A DNA stretch of 64,000 nt from Zizania palustris (Eukaryota; Streptophyta; Magnoliopsida; Poales; Poaceae): positions 29,628,603 to 29,692,602 of the forward strand of contig JAAALK010000289.1 of assembly GCA_019279435.1 (NCBI GenBank). The letters are read 5' to 3'. How positions within the stretch are numbered: the first letter of the stretch is position 1; every line of letters starts with the position of its first letter. Below the pieces are notes generated by a model that made no database searches, was not told the DNA's origin, and saw only the letters and a list, made by a program, of their open reading frames with translations. This document shows, piece by piece, positions 43,491 to 54,744 of the stretch. The translations under genes were made by a program, and so were the position numbers.

Positions 43491-45401
43491 TGAGGAGCCA
43501 TGCTGAAGAGTGTGGGCCTCATGGCTCCATATGTGATGAGTCATTGTCAAAGGAAGTCAAAGAGGACTAAAGAGAAGAGAATACATGTTGTGTCTGGGCC
43601 GCATGTGACTCAGGTACACGGGCAGCGAGCGACTATCGGGCAGAGGGGCCATGAAGTTGGGCTGGCCCAATCTGGGTACATGGGCTAGGAGTAGTAGAGG
43701 ATCCACTAGGCTGTTGACCAGGATTGACTCAGGTACATAGGCGGTGAGTGACTGCTGGGCTGAGAGAGCTGCGGAATTGGGTCGGCCCAATCTGAGTACC
43801 TGGTGCAAAGTCGGTGGACGTTTTGTCAGTTTCGGCGCAAAACTGACGACCGCTGATCTCGGATTGGACCGTTCTGAGGTGAAGCCGTAGTCGCTACGAA
43901 AGCTCCGCTTCAGGATAAGTCATTTGTAAATAGGAGTTTACTATTTTGTCCTTAGGCCCACAGTTAGTCAGTTGAGTCTGTAAAAATATCCTAAGGGCAG
44001 TTTGGTCTTTTCCAGTTTATTTCAGCGTCTGTAAAAACCCTAAGGGTCTTTTGGAATATTCCTAGGCTATTGGGCTGCCTATAAATAGGGCCCCAATCCC
44101 TAGGGTTAGGGTTAACTCATTTTAATCTAAATATCAGAGTTCACTTTCCCCACATTTTTGGTTCCTGTTCATTTTCTGTTCCATGGGAGCACCGCCGCCA
44201 TGAGAGGCTTTCTGTTCTTCGCATTTTCACTCAGGTTTTATTCATCTTGTCTTGTTCTTTGGGGATCACGGTAGATTCACATATCAGTCGCCTCGGTTTG
44301 CGTGTTTGCCTTGATCGTTTGATTTCGACTTGGTTTTATTCGTGCTTTCAATCTCTAGCACATGTGCTTCTGATTGCTTAAACACTGTTCTACACTGTAG
44401 CTCGCTGCAGCCTATGCTGTTATTCTCTACAATAGCCGTGTGCTAGTCTTCTTGTTTGCACATCTTCTCGCGCTCAGTTTTTGTCCAGAGATCTTGCACG
44501 ACTTCGTCCGTATATCTGGTTTCTGTTTAAACTTCGTCGTTTGAAGTATATTTTCGAAGTATGGTCTGGGTTCAGAGTATGTTTCGAAGTATGCAGCAAA
44601 TGTGTTCGCGAAGCTTCATTAATTAAAGATACTTCAAAACTTTCTGGGTTCGGACTGGACTCCGGTTCTGTGTTTTTCGATTGGTTCGAAGTCTGCTTAT
44701 TCTTCGGATTGTTTGGGATTCTGCGAAGCCGAAGCTCATCTTGACTCAAGCACTGATTGACTGCAATCTCCGTTACGTGTGCGAAGTCAGCTTTGAGTGT
44801 TTATTTCTTCTGTCCGAACGCAGGCTTCAGCAGCCTTCGCAAAATACCTTCACAGCAAGCTTTGATTGTCTGATGAGCTTCGAAGCTCCACATGTGTTTT
44901 GTTACTGTATGCTGTGAAGTCAGGTTTCGGTTCCTTTCTTTCGAAGCAGACTTCGGTAAGCTTCGATTCCAAGATTCTTTTTACATTCTTCGCACGACAA
45001 CCTCGAAGCAGGCTTCGGCACATTCATCACAGGCTTCGACACTACGTTCTTCGAAGCAGGCTTCGTCAAGTGCCGAATAGGAGACAAATTTTAAACAGTA
45101 AAACATTCATCTCCTTTTTGTGTGCACTCAAGTTAATTGCCTGTGTTGTTCTACTTTCATGAAGTTTAAAATGATCATGTTTTAAAATGCTCTGCTGATC
45201 TGCCTTTAAGCACTGTGTTGGTGTTTCTTTGTCTAGGACACCAGTCGCTTATAGGCTAGATACTTTTAGGCTTTGTTGATCTGTTTACTTTTCTTAGCTT
45301 AGTCTGTTGAGGTGCGTTGGGTGTTGGGAGCAGGTCATTAATTCGAAAGAATTGTTTAGGCGCCCATTCACACCCCTCTGGTCGCTACTTTCGGTCCTAC
45401 A
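43491..45401 (+). repeat. 3' LTR of the copia element
   Basis: Starts TGAGGAGCC after the last polypurine tract and ends GGTCGCTACTTTCGGTCCTA then CA, a typical Sirevirus LTR end. TATAAATAG lies at 44080-44088 followed by GGGCCCCAATCCCTAGGGTT, so transcripts would start near 44110. The R/U5 part (44500-45080) is rich in CTTCGAAGC and GCTTCG palindromes. No second LTR in the window. The start position is less certain than the end. Confidence 0.75.
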
Positions 45402-46339
45402 ACCTTGTCTCAACATCCAACAAGCAATGACTCAAGAACATGATGATGTACTCCTCCCCTTCTACTTATTGAGTCTACACGGCTCCTATCACACAATCTT
45501 CCGCAGCAACATACAACCGAAATGGAATTCCGGCTTTTGGCGCTCTCACCACCGGTGGTGATGACAAGCACTTCTTGATTTGGTCAAAAGCACGTGGCTG
45601 ACTTGCCCCCTAAGTGAATCTGGCTTTGTTCTTTAGCCGAAATATAGGGACAAAAGCATTGATCTTGCCAGACAAGTTAGATATGAAACGACATAAATAA
45701 TTTACCTTTCCTAGCAACTTCTGCACATCTCTCTTGCGTGTCAGCGCTTCAAACTCTATAATCTTCTCAAGTAACTTATGATCAATTTCAATACCTCTCG
45801 CATGGATCATGCATCCTAAGAACTTACTCGCTGACACGCCAAAAGCACACTTGAGTGGGTTCATTTTCAATCCATACTATCGCATTCTTTCAAAAGCAAC
45901 TCTCAAATCAGCTAGATGGTTACCCATAGAATCTGATTTGACTACAACATCATCTATGTAGACTTCTAACATAGCTCCTAGCAAGTCATGAAAGATCAAA
46001 TTCATAGCACGTTGATATGTAGCACTAGCATTCTTCAAACCAAAAGTCATCACTACCAACTCAAACAAGCCGACAAAACCAAAACATCTAAAGGCCGTTT
46101 TGTAGACATCCTCTTCGGCAATGAAAATTTGATTATAATCAACGTTACCATCAAGAAAACATAGTTTCTTGTGTCCTGAAGCATCGTTGATCAACATGTC
46201 GACTATCAACATGAGATATTCATCCTTTGGAGTGGCCTTGTTCAAGTCCCTTAAATCAATATACACACGAATCTTGCCACTCCCTTTCTTTTCCACAACC
46301 ACAATGTTAGCAACCCATTCAGCATACCTTCATGTCCTA
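45402..46339 (-). pseudogene. Reverse transcriptase of element A, right copy of the 938-bp duplication
   Basis: Same content as 37536-38473 (RT core 46302-45877, next segment 45870-45610, UAG at 45879-45877 and 45612-45610). To the right it continues normally into the RT lead-in and protease. To the left it stops at ACCTTG exactly at the copia LTR end. Confidence 0.88.
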
Positions 46340-47537
46340 ATAAACCCTGACTTCAATAATTGATCTATCTCTTCTTTAACTCGGTCATACATGGCCGAAT
46401 TAAAGCAATGAGGAGGCTGTTTATGAGGCCTAAAACCAAGTTTGATAGGCAGATGATGTTGCACGAGCTCACATCTAAGTCTGGGCATCTTACTATACTC
46501 CCATGCGAAGCAATCAATATACGACTAAAGCAACTTTATTACTTCAACCTTATCACTGGTTTGTAAGTTCTGATTTACAAAAGTCAGCCTTGGAACACTA
46601 CCATCTCCTATATCTACTTGTTCTAAAGGATCGACCGACGCAAAACCTTTACCTAATTTCTCTACTTCACTAAAATCTTCAATGGCTTCAGCAATATCAT
46701 CTTTAGAAGACCGATATTGCTCTACATGAGACTTTAGCAAATCAAGACTGCTTCTACCTGACATGACAACTAGCTTATAGACAGCCGAGCTACACCAGCC
46801 GATTTTACAGAAATAGGAACAAACTTTCCCTCAAACACACTGACAAAATCAAAGTCTAAGAGGTCTCTACCTGACAAGCACTCTACTTTATCTTGGATGG
46901 CATCTATAGACACATCGGTCAAAGAAACTTGGGCCGAAGTATCAGCTAGTACAACCTCCACTTCATCACCATCCCACTGAATCATACACTGATACAAGGT
47001 AGAAGGAACGTAGCAATTCACATGAATTCAATCACGCCCAAGTAATACACTGTAGTTACCTTGCACATTTACAACGAAGAATACCATAGGCAGTATCTTG
47101 TGGCCCACTATCAGCTCTAGCGACAAAACACCCTTCGCCACGAAGCTCTAACCGTTGAAGCCATTCGGCATTAGATTGGTCTTCATCAGGTCTTCTTCGT
47201 TCTTGTTGAGCTTCTTATGAAGTGAGTATGACATCATGTTGATGGTGGTGCCTCCATCTACCAGCATCCTTGAGATCGGCTTGCCATCAATATGCCCTCG
47301 AGCATAAAGGGGCTTCAAGCAATGAGCCAACTCCTCGGGCTTCTCTAACACGGCTTCACGCAGGCCAAGGTTTAGTTGAGCGACCTCGGCCTCATCTCCT
47401 GGCAAACCAAACTCAGCGGGAAGCATCACTACATTCACATCCATCGCTTGGGGAAGAGGCCCCTCTGAGATGGGTGTGTAGTCATCGTCCATCATGTCAT
47501 CATCATCATTACTCGGAGTGGGATCTGAGTTGTCCAC
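46340..47537 (-). pseudogene. Protease and RT lead-in of element A
   Basis: Minus-strand frames: acidic gag tail and protease start (47537-47148: NDDDDMMDDDYTPISEG, LPAEFGLPGDEAEVAQLNLG, LVDGGTTINM), a frameshift, then 47021-46770 (YQCMIQWDGDEVEV, ISVKSAGVARLSIS) closing with TAG, and 46764-46525 (MSGRSSLDLLKSHVEQYRSS) in the next frame. The protease/RT boundary has the same stop-then-ATG layout as element B. The tail-protease junction here is uninterrupted, which shows what element N split in B. Confidence 0.85.
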
Positions 47538-49652
47538 CGCAACCGACTTGGTCTTTCATACTTGCTTGGGAACTGGTCGAGGGCAAATATCCTCGAAGAT
47601 CACATCCAACTCGCCTTTGGCTTTCTTCTCTTTCATTTCTCGCGCCCAAAAATGTTGTAGACACCTCTTGTAGGACTTAGTCATGCCTAGAGGTGCTCAT
47701 GAAGGTTGTGGCTTTGTACTAGGAGCCACAAACTTATTCTTGGAATTTTTGGCCCAATGGGAAATGCACGAATCGACCTCACCAATTTTATGCTTACCGT
47801 GGGGTCTTTCTGTATCCCGTCAGTCAGACCGGCCATACCAGGTCGGTCGAACCGAGCCTTGTCGGACCGACCGTTGCTAGAGGCCTAGACGCTGGCATTC
47901 GGACCGACCGCAATAGGACGATCAGACCGGTGGGTTGTGGTCGGTCAGACTGACTGAGGTGGGCGGTCAGATCGATGCCACCCTCAGTCGATTTCTTTGG
48001 GTCACTTCTACCTTGCTTCAGAAGGGTCCCCTTGGGGATTGGAATATCGCGGGAACCCACCTTGATGATGATAGCCTCAAAAACCCTCTTTGATGCGTCT
48101 TTCCGTCTGTCTCCTCCATCTTCATGCCGAGGTGGTCGCTCCTCACCTCGTGATGCAACAGACAGCCAACTAAAGACGATGCCTCCCACTGTGTCCATCT
48201 GTTCCTACATGTTGGTTGTCTCCTGTGACACAAAAGGGATACTTGCAAAAATTAGGGGAATGGGAACCCGACGGGTGAAAAGTAGCATGGAGCCCACTGT
48301 GCTGTCGGGAACTAGTATGGAGGTGGAGGCATCGATGGCTCTAGTGGTCTTGCGTATTGGGGCCCGAACTGATTTCCCTGTAGATGGTTCGACCTTGTTG
48401 GAGGTTTTGGCTGAGCACTCGCTTTCTCAACCCTCTACTGGTCCTTATGAAGTAGCATCTCATACATCACCTTCGGCTTCTTATGGGATCTAGCCGAAGA
48501 TGCTCCGTTAGTGTTCACCTTCCAAACCCCTACCATGGGATTCTTCGGTAAGAGAATTTGCGAGTGAGGCTCTCCAACTATGACCGCTTTCCCCTTGGAT
48601 GACTTATGTTTTAACAAGAAATCAAATATGTTATCACGTTTAGTCACATCATAAGTATACTTGACCTCACTAGGTCGACTCTTAGTGGGAGACGACCGCA
48701 ATTCCTAGCAGGTAAATGGCTTGGACTTGTCGAACCAAGTCCACTCAATTGTATACATGTCAGCCAAGTCATCTTCGCTTCTTGATGACTCCTAATCGGA
48801 ATGCTCTATGATATGCAACTCAGATTTGAGTTTACTAAACGTCTTGGTGAATTTATTACTCTTGACTTGGCCTTCATGGGCCAGAGCCTTCTGCAATACT
48901 TGGTTTACCTCTAATAAATCCTAGCCATCTATCTTCTCCTTAAGTTTGGAATGCGAGCCATTGAAAGCCAAGTCAGCTAGGTCTCTCTCAGAAATGTTCA
49001 AGTTAAAACATCAGTTTCTAGTGTCCATAAACCTCCTAATGTACTCTGTGAAACTTTCGTTAAATTTTTGTTTAACCGATGTCAAGTGTGAGAGTCTAAG
49101 TTAAGTTTCTCCAATATAAAAATAAGCATGAAACTTCTGCTCTAACTGGGCCCAATTATGGACGGAGTTTGGCAGCAGCGCCAAAAACCAACTGAAAGCG
49201 GTGCGGGATAGCGACAAAGAAAACGACCTGAGTTTAAAGGCATTCGACCCACTAGCTTCTCTACATTGCGCTAGAAACTGACATATGTGCTCCCAAGTTG
49301 TTTTGATATCCTCACCGCTAAATTTAGTGAATTCGGGAACCCTAAAACCGCGAGGATATGAGATAGTGTCAAAATAATCTGGATACGGCTTGTGGTAAAC
49401 CCTAGTATGATCCCGGGGTGCGTAGCCTACACACTCTCTAAATAACGCGCGAGTATGCTCATCTATATCGTCTATGCCTCTATCTCGGGGATGCCTAGCA
49501 TGCGGAGGTGCGACACATGGTGGTATCCTGGTGTGTCGGCCATATAGCTCCTCCCAGTTGTCCTCCTCTCGTGCTAGCTCATGTTAGGCAATGCGCTCGG
49601 GCTTGTGCGGATGTGCGATAGTAGGGGGTGTAGCAGGCAAAGGCAAGGATAG
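47538..49652 (-). pseudogene. gag of element A, core and C-terminal part (degenerate, knuckle deleted)
   Basis: From the right (49652) the minus strand gives fragments of the capsid-like core (AFSWFLALLPNSVHNWAQLE near 49200-49140, and RFMDTRN-like blocks to about 48900). The frame at 48701-48435 then goes from KSRPSEVKYTYDVTKRDNIF directly to SKGKAVIVGEPHSQILLPKN. Compared with element B this skips about 250 bp holding the CHHC knuckle. 48198-47824 contains EAIIIKVGSRDIPIPKG and a stretch of GGTCNGACC microrepeats. It is riddled with stops. Confidence 0.75.
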
Positions 49653-51039
49653 TGTTGACACCCAAATTTGGCATTAATGGTTAAAATTATCAAAATATAA
49701 ATTTTTGATAATTTGGGCTGAAAATATGCCCTCCCTGGCACAGGTCGGTCCAACCGGCCATAGTAGGCTGGTCCGACCGGCCATGTAGGCCCGGTCAGAC
49801 CGGCTAAATGGGTCCGGTGAGACCAACCCGTCTAGAATTAGAGATAAAGTTTTATTCCAGGCTGTTTTTATCTATAAATAAATCCTAACCACTTTTGGCT
49901 GAATCCTACTCAGTTTAGGAGTCGAGGAACTTGAGACCAGCCCCTATAAATATGGGGGTGAGGCTGATTCAAAGAGCATCTCCACAGATCAACTCAAAAC
50001 CCTAGTTTTGAATCGTACCTTTACTTTTCAATCTACTTTTTGCCCTAGCATTACTTTAGTCCTAGCGTAGATCTTTGTCATTTTGATCAGCAAATTGTCC
50101 GTACTTCGCCATGCTACCGCGAGTTCTTTGTAGGTCTGATCTGAAAACCTTTCGTTTTTCCCTCGTACGTGTTTTTTGTTTTTATCGGTTTTTATCGGTA
50201 TTTCAGTCTCCTAGCCGAATTACCCCTAGATTTCTTGTGTTTTTGTAGTATTTCATCGCGACCATCTTCTCCAAGAAGTTTGGTAACCATACATCCACGG
50301 CAAGATGATCACCAGAGATTGGAGATCATTTCTAGGAGTCGTCGGTCCGACCAGAGGCCACCGTTCGGTCCGGCCGGCCCATGCCACGCCGTCACCCGGA
50401 GCGCTGGCACGCAGTGGTCTGACCATCCGTATAAGGCCGGTCTGACCGGACCTCGCAGAGGGATTTGGGGCGCTTCACATCAACGTCGGAGGCCACCCCC
50501 CGAGGGGCACCTGTACCATTCGTTCTGACCGGGCTCTGGGCGTCGGTCTGACTGGCTGGGAGGCCGAACCCTCCCTTCAGTCATCTCTGTGACGCACTCC
50601 GGAGGGTACCCTTCGCACACCCTCCATTGGACCAGGACTCACCCTCCGGTCTAACCGACCGAAGGCAGGAGCCCCCTTCGGCCAACACTTCGCACCGAAG
50701 GCTACTTCGCGCCAAGCCCCCTTCGGCCCATTCTCCGCATCACCGGTCCAACCGGTGGTGGAGCTCTGGTCCGACCGCCTTCCCTTGGCCGGTCCGACCA
50801 CCATGGCCCTTGGTTGAACCAGCCCTGTTCTTGCAAGTTTGACTAGGTTTTATTATTTTTAACTATTTTCTCACACATTGGCTAATCAAACTTTATTTCT
50901 TAATATTTGTTTGATTACCTGGCGACTCTGTTATCCCCTTACCACAATTTAAGGATTGTCGGAATGCGACTTCAACGTCTCGCGGCGTTTTTGGATCATC
51001 GAACCGGCCCAAGTGCGGGGGCACACTTTTGTGTCAACA
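49653..51039 (+). repeat. 5' LTR of element C
   Basis: TGTTGACACCCAAATTTGG...GTGTCAACA. TATAAATA at 49945-49952 in the shared CCCCTATAAATA context. About 30 GGTC/GACC-type microrepeats lie at 49740-49830 and 50335-50820. Confidence 0.92.
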
Positions 51040-51065
51040 CACTTTGTGGCGACTCCGCTGGGGAC
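51040..51065 (+). promoter_or_regulatory. Primer binding site of element C
   Basis: CACACTTTGTGGCGACTCCG then CTGGGGA follows the LTR, as in elements A and B; the gag ATG comes about 10 bases later. Confidence 0.75.
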
Positions 51066-51069
51066 ATAC

Positions 51070-54000
51070 ATGCCAAGTATGACTACATCGACGGTACCTT
51101 CTACGCCGACAAGCATGGTGGGGAACACGGAGGATGACGATGACTCCGGTAAAGTTGCCCTAGAGGATCTCTCGGAGGAGGACTGTGTAGAACTTGAAGC
51201 CAAGGTGAAGGAACTTCAAGATCGCATGCTTGCAAGATACGTCAAGATAGGTGACACATTCGTCAAGCGCGACGTGAGATCCATCACCATCACCATGCCA
51301 GCTAAGGTAAACTCCAATCCTCCCCTCTTTCCCCCGTACCTCGAACAAGAGATTGTTTCCAAGGTGAACCAAGCGGTTAATGCTGCATTCGACCAACACA
51401 TGAAACACGTGGCTCCCAAAGTAGACTCTAAGATAGATGCGATGTTTAGAAGATTCGATTTTCCCGAAGCTGATTCCCCTACTACAATTACTAGCACTTC
51501 CCCTGTTCATCGCATACATAGTAGGATGGATAGGAGCATGGGGAGAGATACCACGTCAGTGACCTCGGCTTTCATGGCCGAAGCCCCTCTGACCCTGGCC
51601 GGTCAGACCAGACCTAGTTGGCCGGTCTGACTGGACGAACATGGTCGGTCTGGATAGTGCATTCCAGTCTACACCATTTAACCCTAGTGCCACCGCGCCG
51701 TCAAAAGTGCTCGGTCCGACCGGGTTTTGGGCCAGTCCAACCGACCCACCCCCGCCAGCAATAGTCGGTCTGACCGTCCATTAGGCCGGTCCGACCAGTC
51801 ATTATACCATCAGCCAGACCGGCCTTATGGCTGGTCAGACCACCCATACCACCTACTACGCACTGCCTCCACCTGCGCCTACGCCACTCTCTCCCGCACA
51901 CCCGCATAGGTCCAATCACATCCCATATCACAAGCCACCACGAGAGGAGGAGCCGCATGGCCAACACCATGATATACCACCGCGTGTCGCACCTCCACAC
52001 GAGAGATGAGCATAGGTAGGAGGCTTAGATGACCCTGATGAGTGGATTCACGCACTATTTAGAGAGGTTGCGGGCTAGACTCCCAGAGGACGGGGTAGGG
52101 TTTATCGAAAGTTGTACCCTGATTACTTCAACTCCATCCCATACCCACGGGGCTTTAGGGTGCCTGAGTTTACAAAATTTGAGGGTGAAGGTAGTAAAAC
52201 CACCCTAGAGGACATAGGTCAGTTCTTAGCACAGTGTGGCGAAGCTAGTGTGTCGGATGTTTTGAAGCTTAGATTGTTTTCTCTATCGCTTTCTGGCACA
52301 ACTTCCACATGGTTTTTGGCGCTGCCACCGAACTCCGTTCATACTTGGGCCCAATTAGAATAGGGGTTCCATACGCGTTTCCCTCCTAAAAATGTAGAGT
52401 GTTTCTAGCAATCTTGAGATCGGTTAAACAACAAACTAGTGAGACCATTAATTCTTACATTCAAAGGTTTCTAGATACCAAAAGCCGATACTCTGACTTG
52501 ACTATTAGTGATAAAGACTTGGCTGATCTCGCATTTGACAGTTTGCTTGTCCACATTAGAGAGGCAATGCATGATCAAACATTCTTGGATACTAGTCAGG
52601 TACTAAGAAGTGCTCTGGCTATTGAAAGTCGAGTCATGAACAAGTGCAAATCTAAGGATGACTCAGAAAAGAATGCCGATGAGTGATCATATGGCAAGAG
52701 TAAAAAATTTGATGTCTATATAGCCGAATGGACTTGGTCTGATGAAGGAGATCCATTCGTGTGCGTTAGTTTGAAGCCAACACCTCGAAAGAGTCTAGGA
52801 GGTAAGTATACCTTTGATCTAACCAAATGCGATAAAATATTCGACTGTCTTTTTGAGAAGGGACAGATCAAGGTGCGTGAAGGCCAAGTCATCCCATTGG
52901 CGGAAGAACTAGGAGGTCGCACGTACTGTAAGTGGCATGACTCTTTTACTCATACTATCAATAAGTGTTATGTTTTCCGCCAACAAATTCAATCGGCCAT
53001 CAACGAAGGATGATTGAAGTTTGAGAATGATCCTTCTCTACTTAGTATTGATTGCAATGCTAAAGTGTTGATTTGGCCCGATCAAACTGAATCGAATAAA
53101 GGAATGAATGTTATAGTTGAAGCCAACACCTCGAAAGAGTATAGGAGGTAAGTATACCTTTGATCTAACCAAATGCGATAAAATATTCGACTATCATTTT
53201 GAGAAGGGACAGATCAAGGTGCATGAAGGCCAAGTCATCCCGTTGGCGGAAGAACTAGGAGGCCGTACGTACTGTAAGTGGCATGACTCTTTTACTCATA
53301 CTATCAATAAGTGTTATGTTTTCCGCCAACAAATTCAATCGGCCATCAACGAAGGACGATTGAAGTTTGAGAACGATCCTTCTCTACTTAGTATTGATTG
53401 CAATGCTAAAGTGTTGATTTGGCCCGATCAAGCTGAATCGAATAAAGGAATGAATGTTATAGTTGAAGAGCCTCGGTCTGATACACATAATTCTATGGAC
53501 AAAGAAAAGCCGCTTGGTGACAAGACGACTAGACAACTGAGAGTTACGTTTGATGCGCTATTAAAGAAGTATGAGCATGTGGCCGAACAAAGAGCAAATA
53601 ATCAGCCTAATAACGTAGAAAGAAAAAATCCGGCTCCTAAGAAAGGATTTGGTCATAGTACTCAGTCGTTGGAAGCTTTCATGTCATTCTATTCATACGG
53701 TTTTCCAATGATGTCATGGGGGGCATGCCCAATGCCCCAATACGGTGGTCCTCCTCAGTACTTTGCCCCATGGATGCCGTTCTCACCACCGCAAGTGCCA
53801 TTCCACCAAGAACTAGCAAGGCCAAAGGGGTCGGTAGAGAGGCAAAGGCGTAATCATAGTGATGGTCATATTCACAGAAGGAATCGGCCTAAGTCTTCAA
53901 GGGTGAAGGAAAAGAACAACGACATTAAACGTAATGAGGCGGCTGTCGTTATTAAAATAGGTTTCCGCAACATCCCAATCCCTGAAGAAGTCCTTCTGGA

Positions 54001-54490
54001 GCGAGATGGAGACAACCCGGAGGAGATGCCAAAGGTACCACTGTCGGTCCTACCACCGCCCTAGGGCTAGTCCGACCGACCATGGTGCACCGGTTCGACC
54101 AGCCTACTACGGCCGGTCCAACCGCCCTTTGTCAGATTCTCGACACCGTCCGGTCTGACTGGCCCCATGAGGCCAGTCTGACTGACAGCGTATAGGAACA
54201 TATTCATAGTCAGCGCAAAATTGTTGAGGCCGATTCGGGTACTTCCCATTTGGCCGAAAATTCCAGGAGTAAGTTTGTGGCCCCAAGATCGAAGCCGCTA
54301 CCTTCGTGGGCACCTCTAGGAATGACCAAGTCTCAAAAGAGATGCCTACAACGTCTTCGGGCCGAACACCTTAAATAGAAGAAGGCCGAAGAGTTCAAGG
54401 GTAATTTGCTTAACGAGTCCAAAGCTTTAGCAGGACCGCGACACGTGTGGAGACCGAAGTCGGTTGAAGAGCCAACTTATAGCCTCGTTG
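51070..54490 (+). pseudogene. gag of element C, frameshifted, with a 346-bp internal duplication
   Basis: ATG at 51070 (MPSMTTSTVPSTPTSMVGNT). N-terminal part to 51630, which ends in a stop within a microrepeat (AGQTRPSWPV). Core fragments 52112-52363 (LFSLSLSGTTSTWFLALPPN) and 52399-52686. A CHHC knuckle CKWHDSFTHTINKC occurs twice because 52771-53116 is repeated at 53117-53462. The second copy continues in an open frame to 54064 with a Pro/Tyr/Met-rich stretch and EAAVVIKIGFRNIPIPEEVL. Decayed remains of the basic block run to about 54490. Pol should follow; instead about 250 bp lead to the polypurine tract. Confidence 0.83.
52771..53462 (+). repeat. 346-bp tandem duplication inside gag of element C
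   Basis: Two adjacent copies, 52771-53116 and 53117-53462, both starting TTGAAGCCAACACCTCGAAA and joined at TATAGTTGAAG. 346 is not a multiple of three, so the join shifts the frame. The first copy has TGA where the second has CGA (end of QSAINEG/R), and there are only a few other differences. Confidence 0.88.
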
Positions 54491-54744
54491 AGTAAAGAAT
54501 AGATCCCACAAGGACTAGGGGGCAAAAATAATAAGAATATTGAATGCCGAGTTGATAGAGAAATTCGACACTTAGTCCCCTAGTTCGTGAGTTTATATTG
54601 AGTTATGCAAATCATCCTCAGGAGCTCACAAATTCCGAGTCATGGACGATTTATGGTAGGTGAACAAATAAGGAGTTTTGGAAATACCGCCCGTGGCTCA
54701 CTGTGCTTTTATCTCACTAAGTTTGCTAAAAGGCAGGGGGCATG

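Larger units (their letters stand above)
38474..45401 (+). mobile_element. 5'-truncated Ty1/copia retrotransposon (Sirevirus-like)
   Basis: It begins inside gag at the zinc knuckle and runs through protease, integrase, RT, RNase H, a 1.4-kb non-coding stretch with repeated polypurine tracts, and a complete 3' LTR ending TCCTACA at 45401. The 5' LTR, PBS and gag N-terminus are missing. The copia domain order (integrase before RT) is clear. Repeated AGGGGGAG tracts ahead of the 3' LTR and a long post-pol region point to the Sirevirus lineage. It lies between two copies of a 938-bp piece of element A; see the findings. Confidence 0.88.

Noticed and set aside
43202..43570. Hydrophobic 122-residue frame considered as an env-like protein of the copia
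   Set aside because: Phe/Leu richness comes from T-rich DNA around repeated polypurine tracts; no signal for an envelope-type gene and the frame runs into the LTR.
47270..48493. Plus-strand frames of 136 and 172 residues
   Set aside because: Antisense to the gag/protease of element A, which has clear homology on the minus strand.
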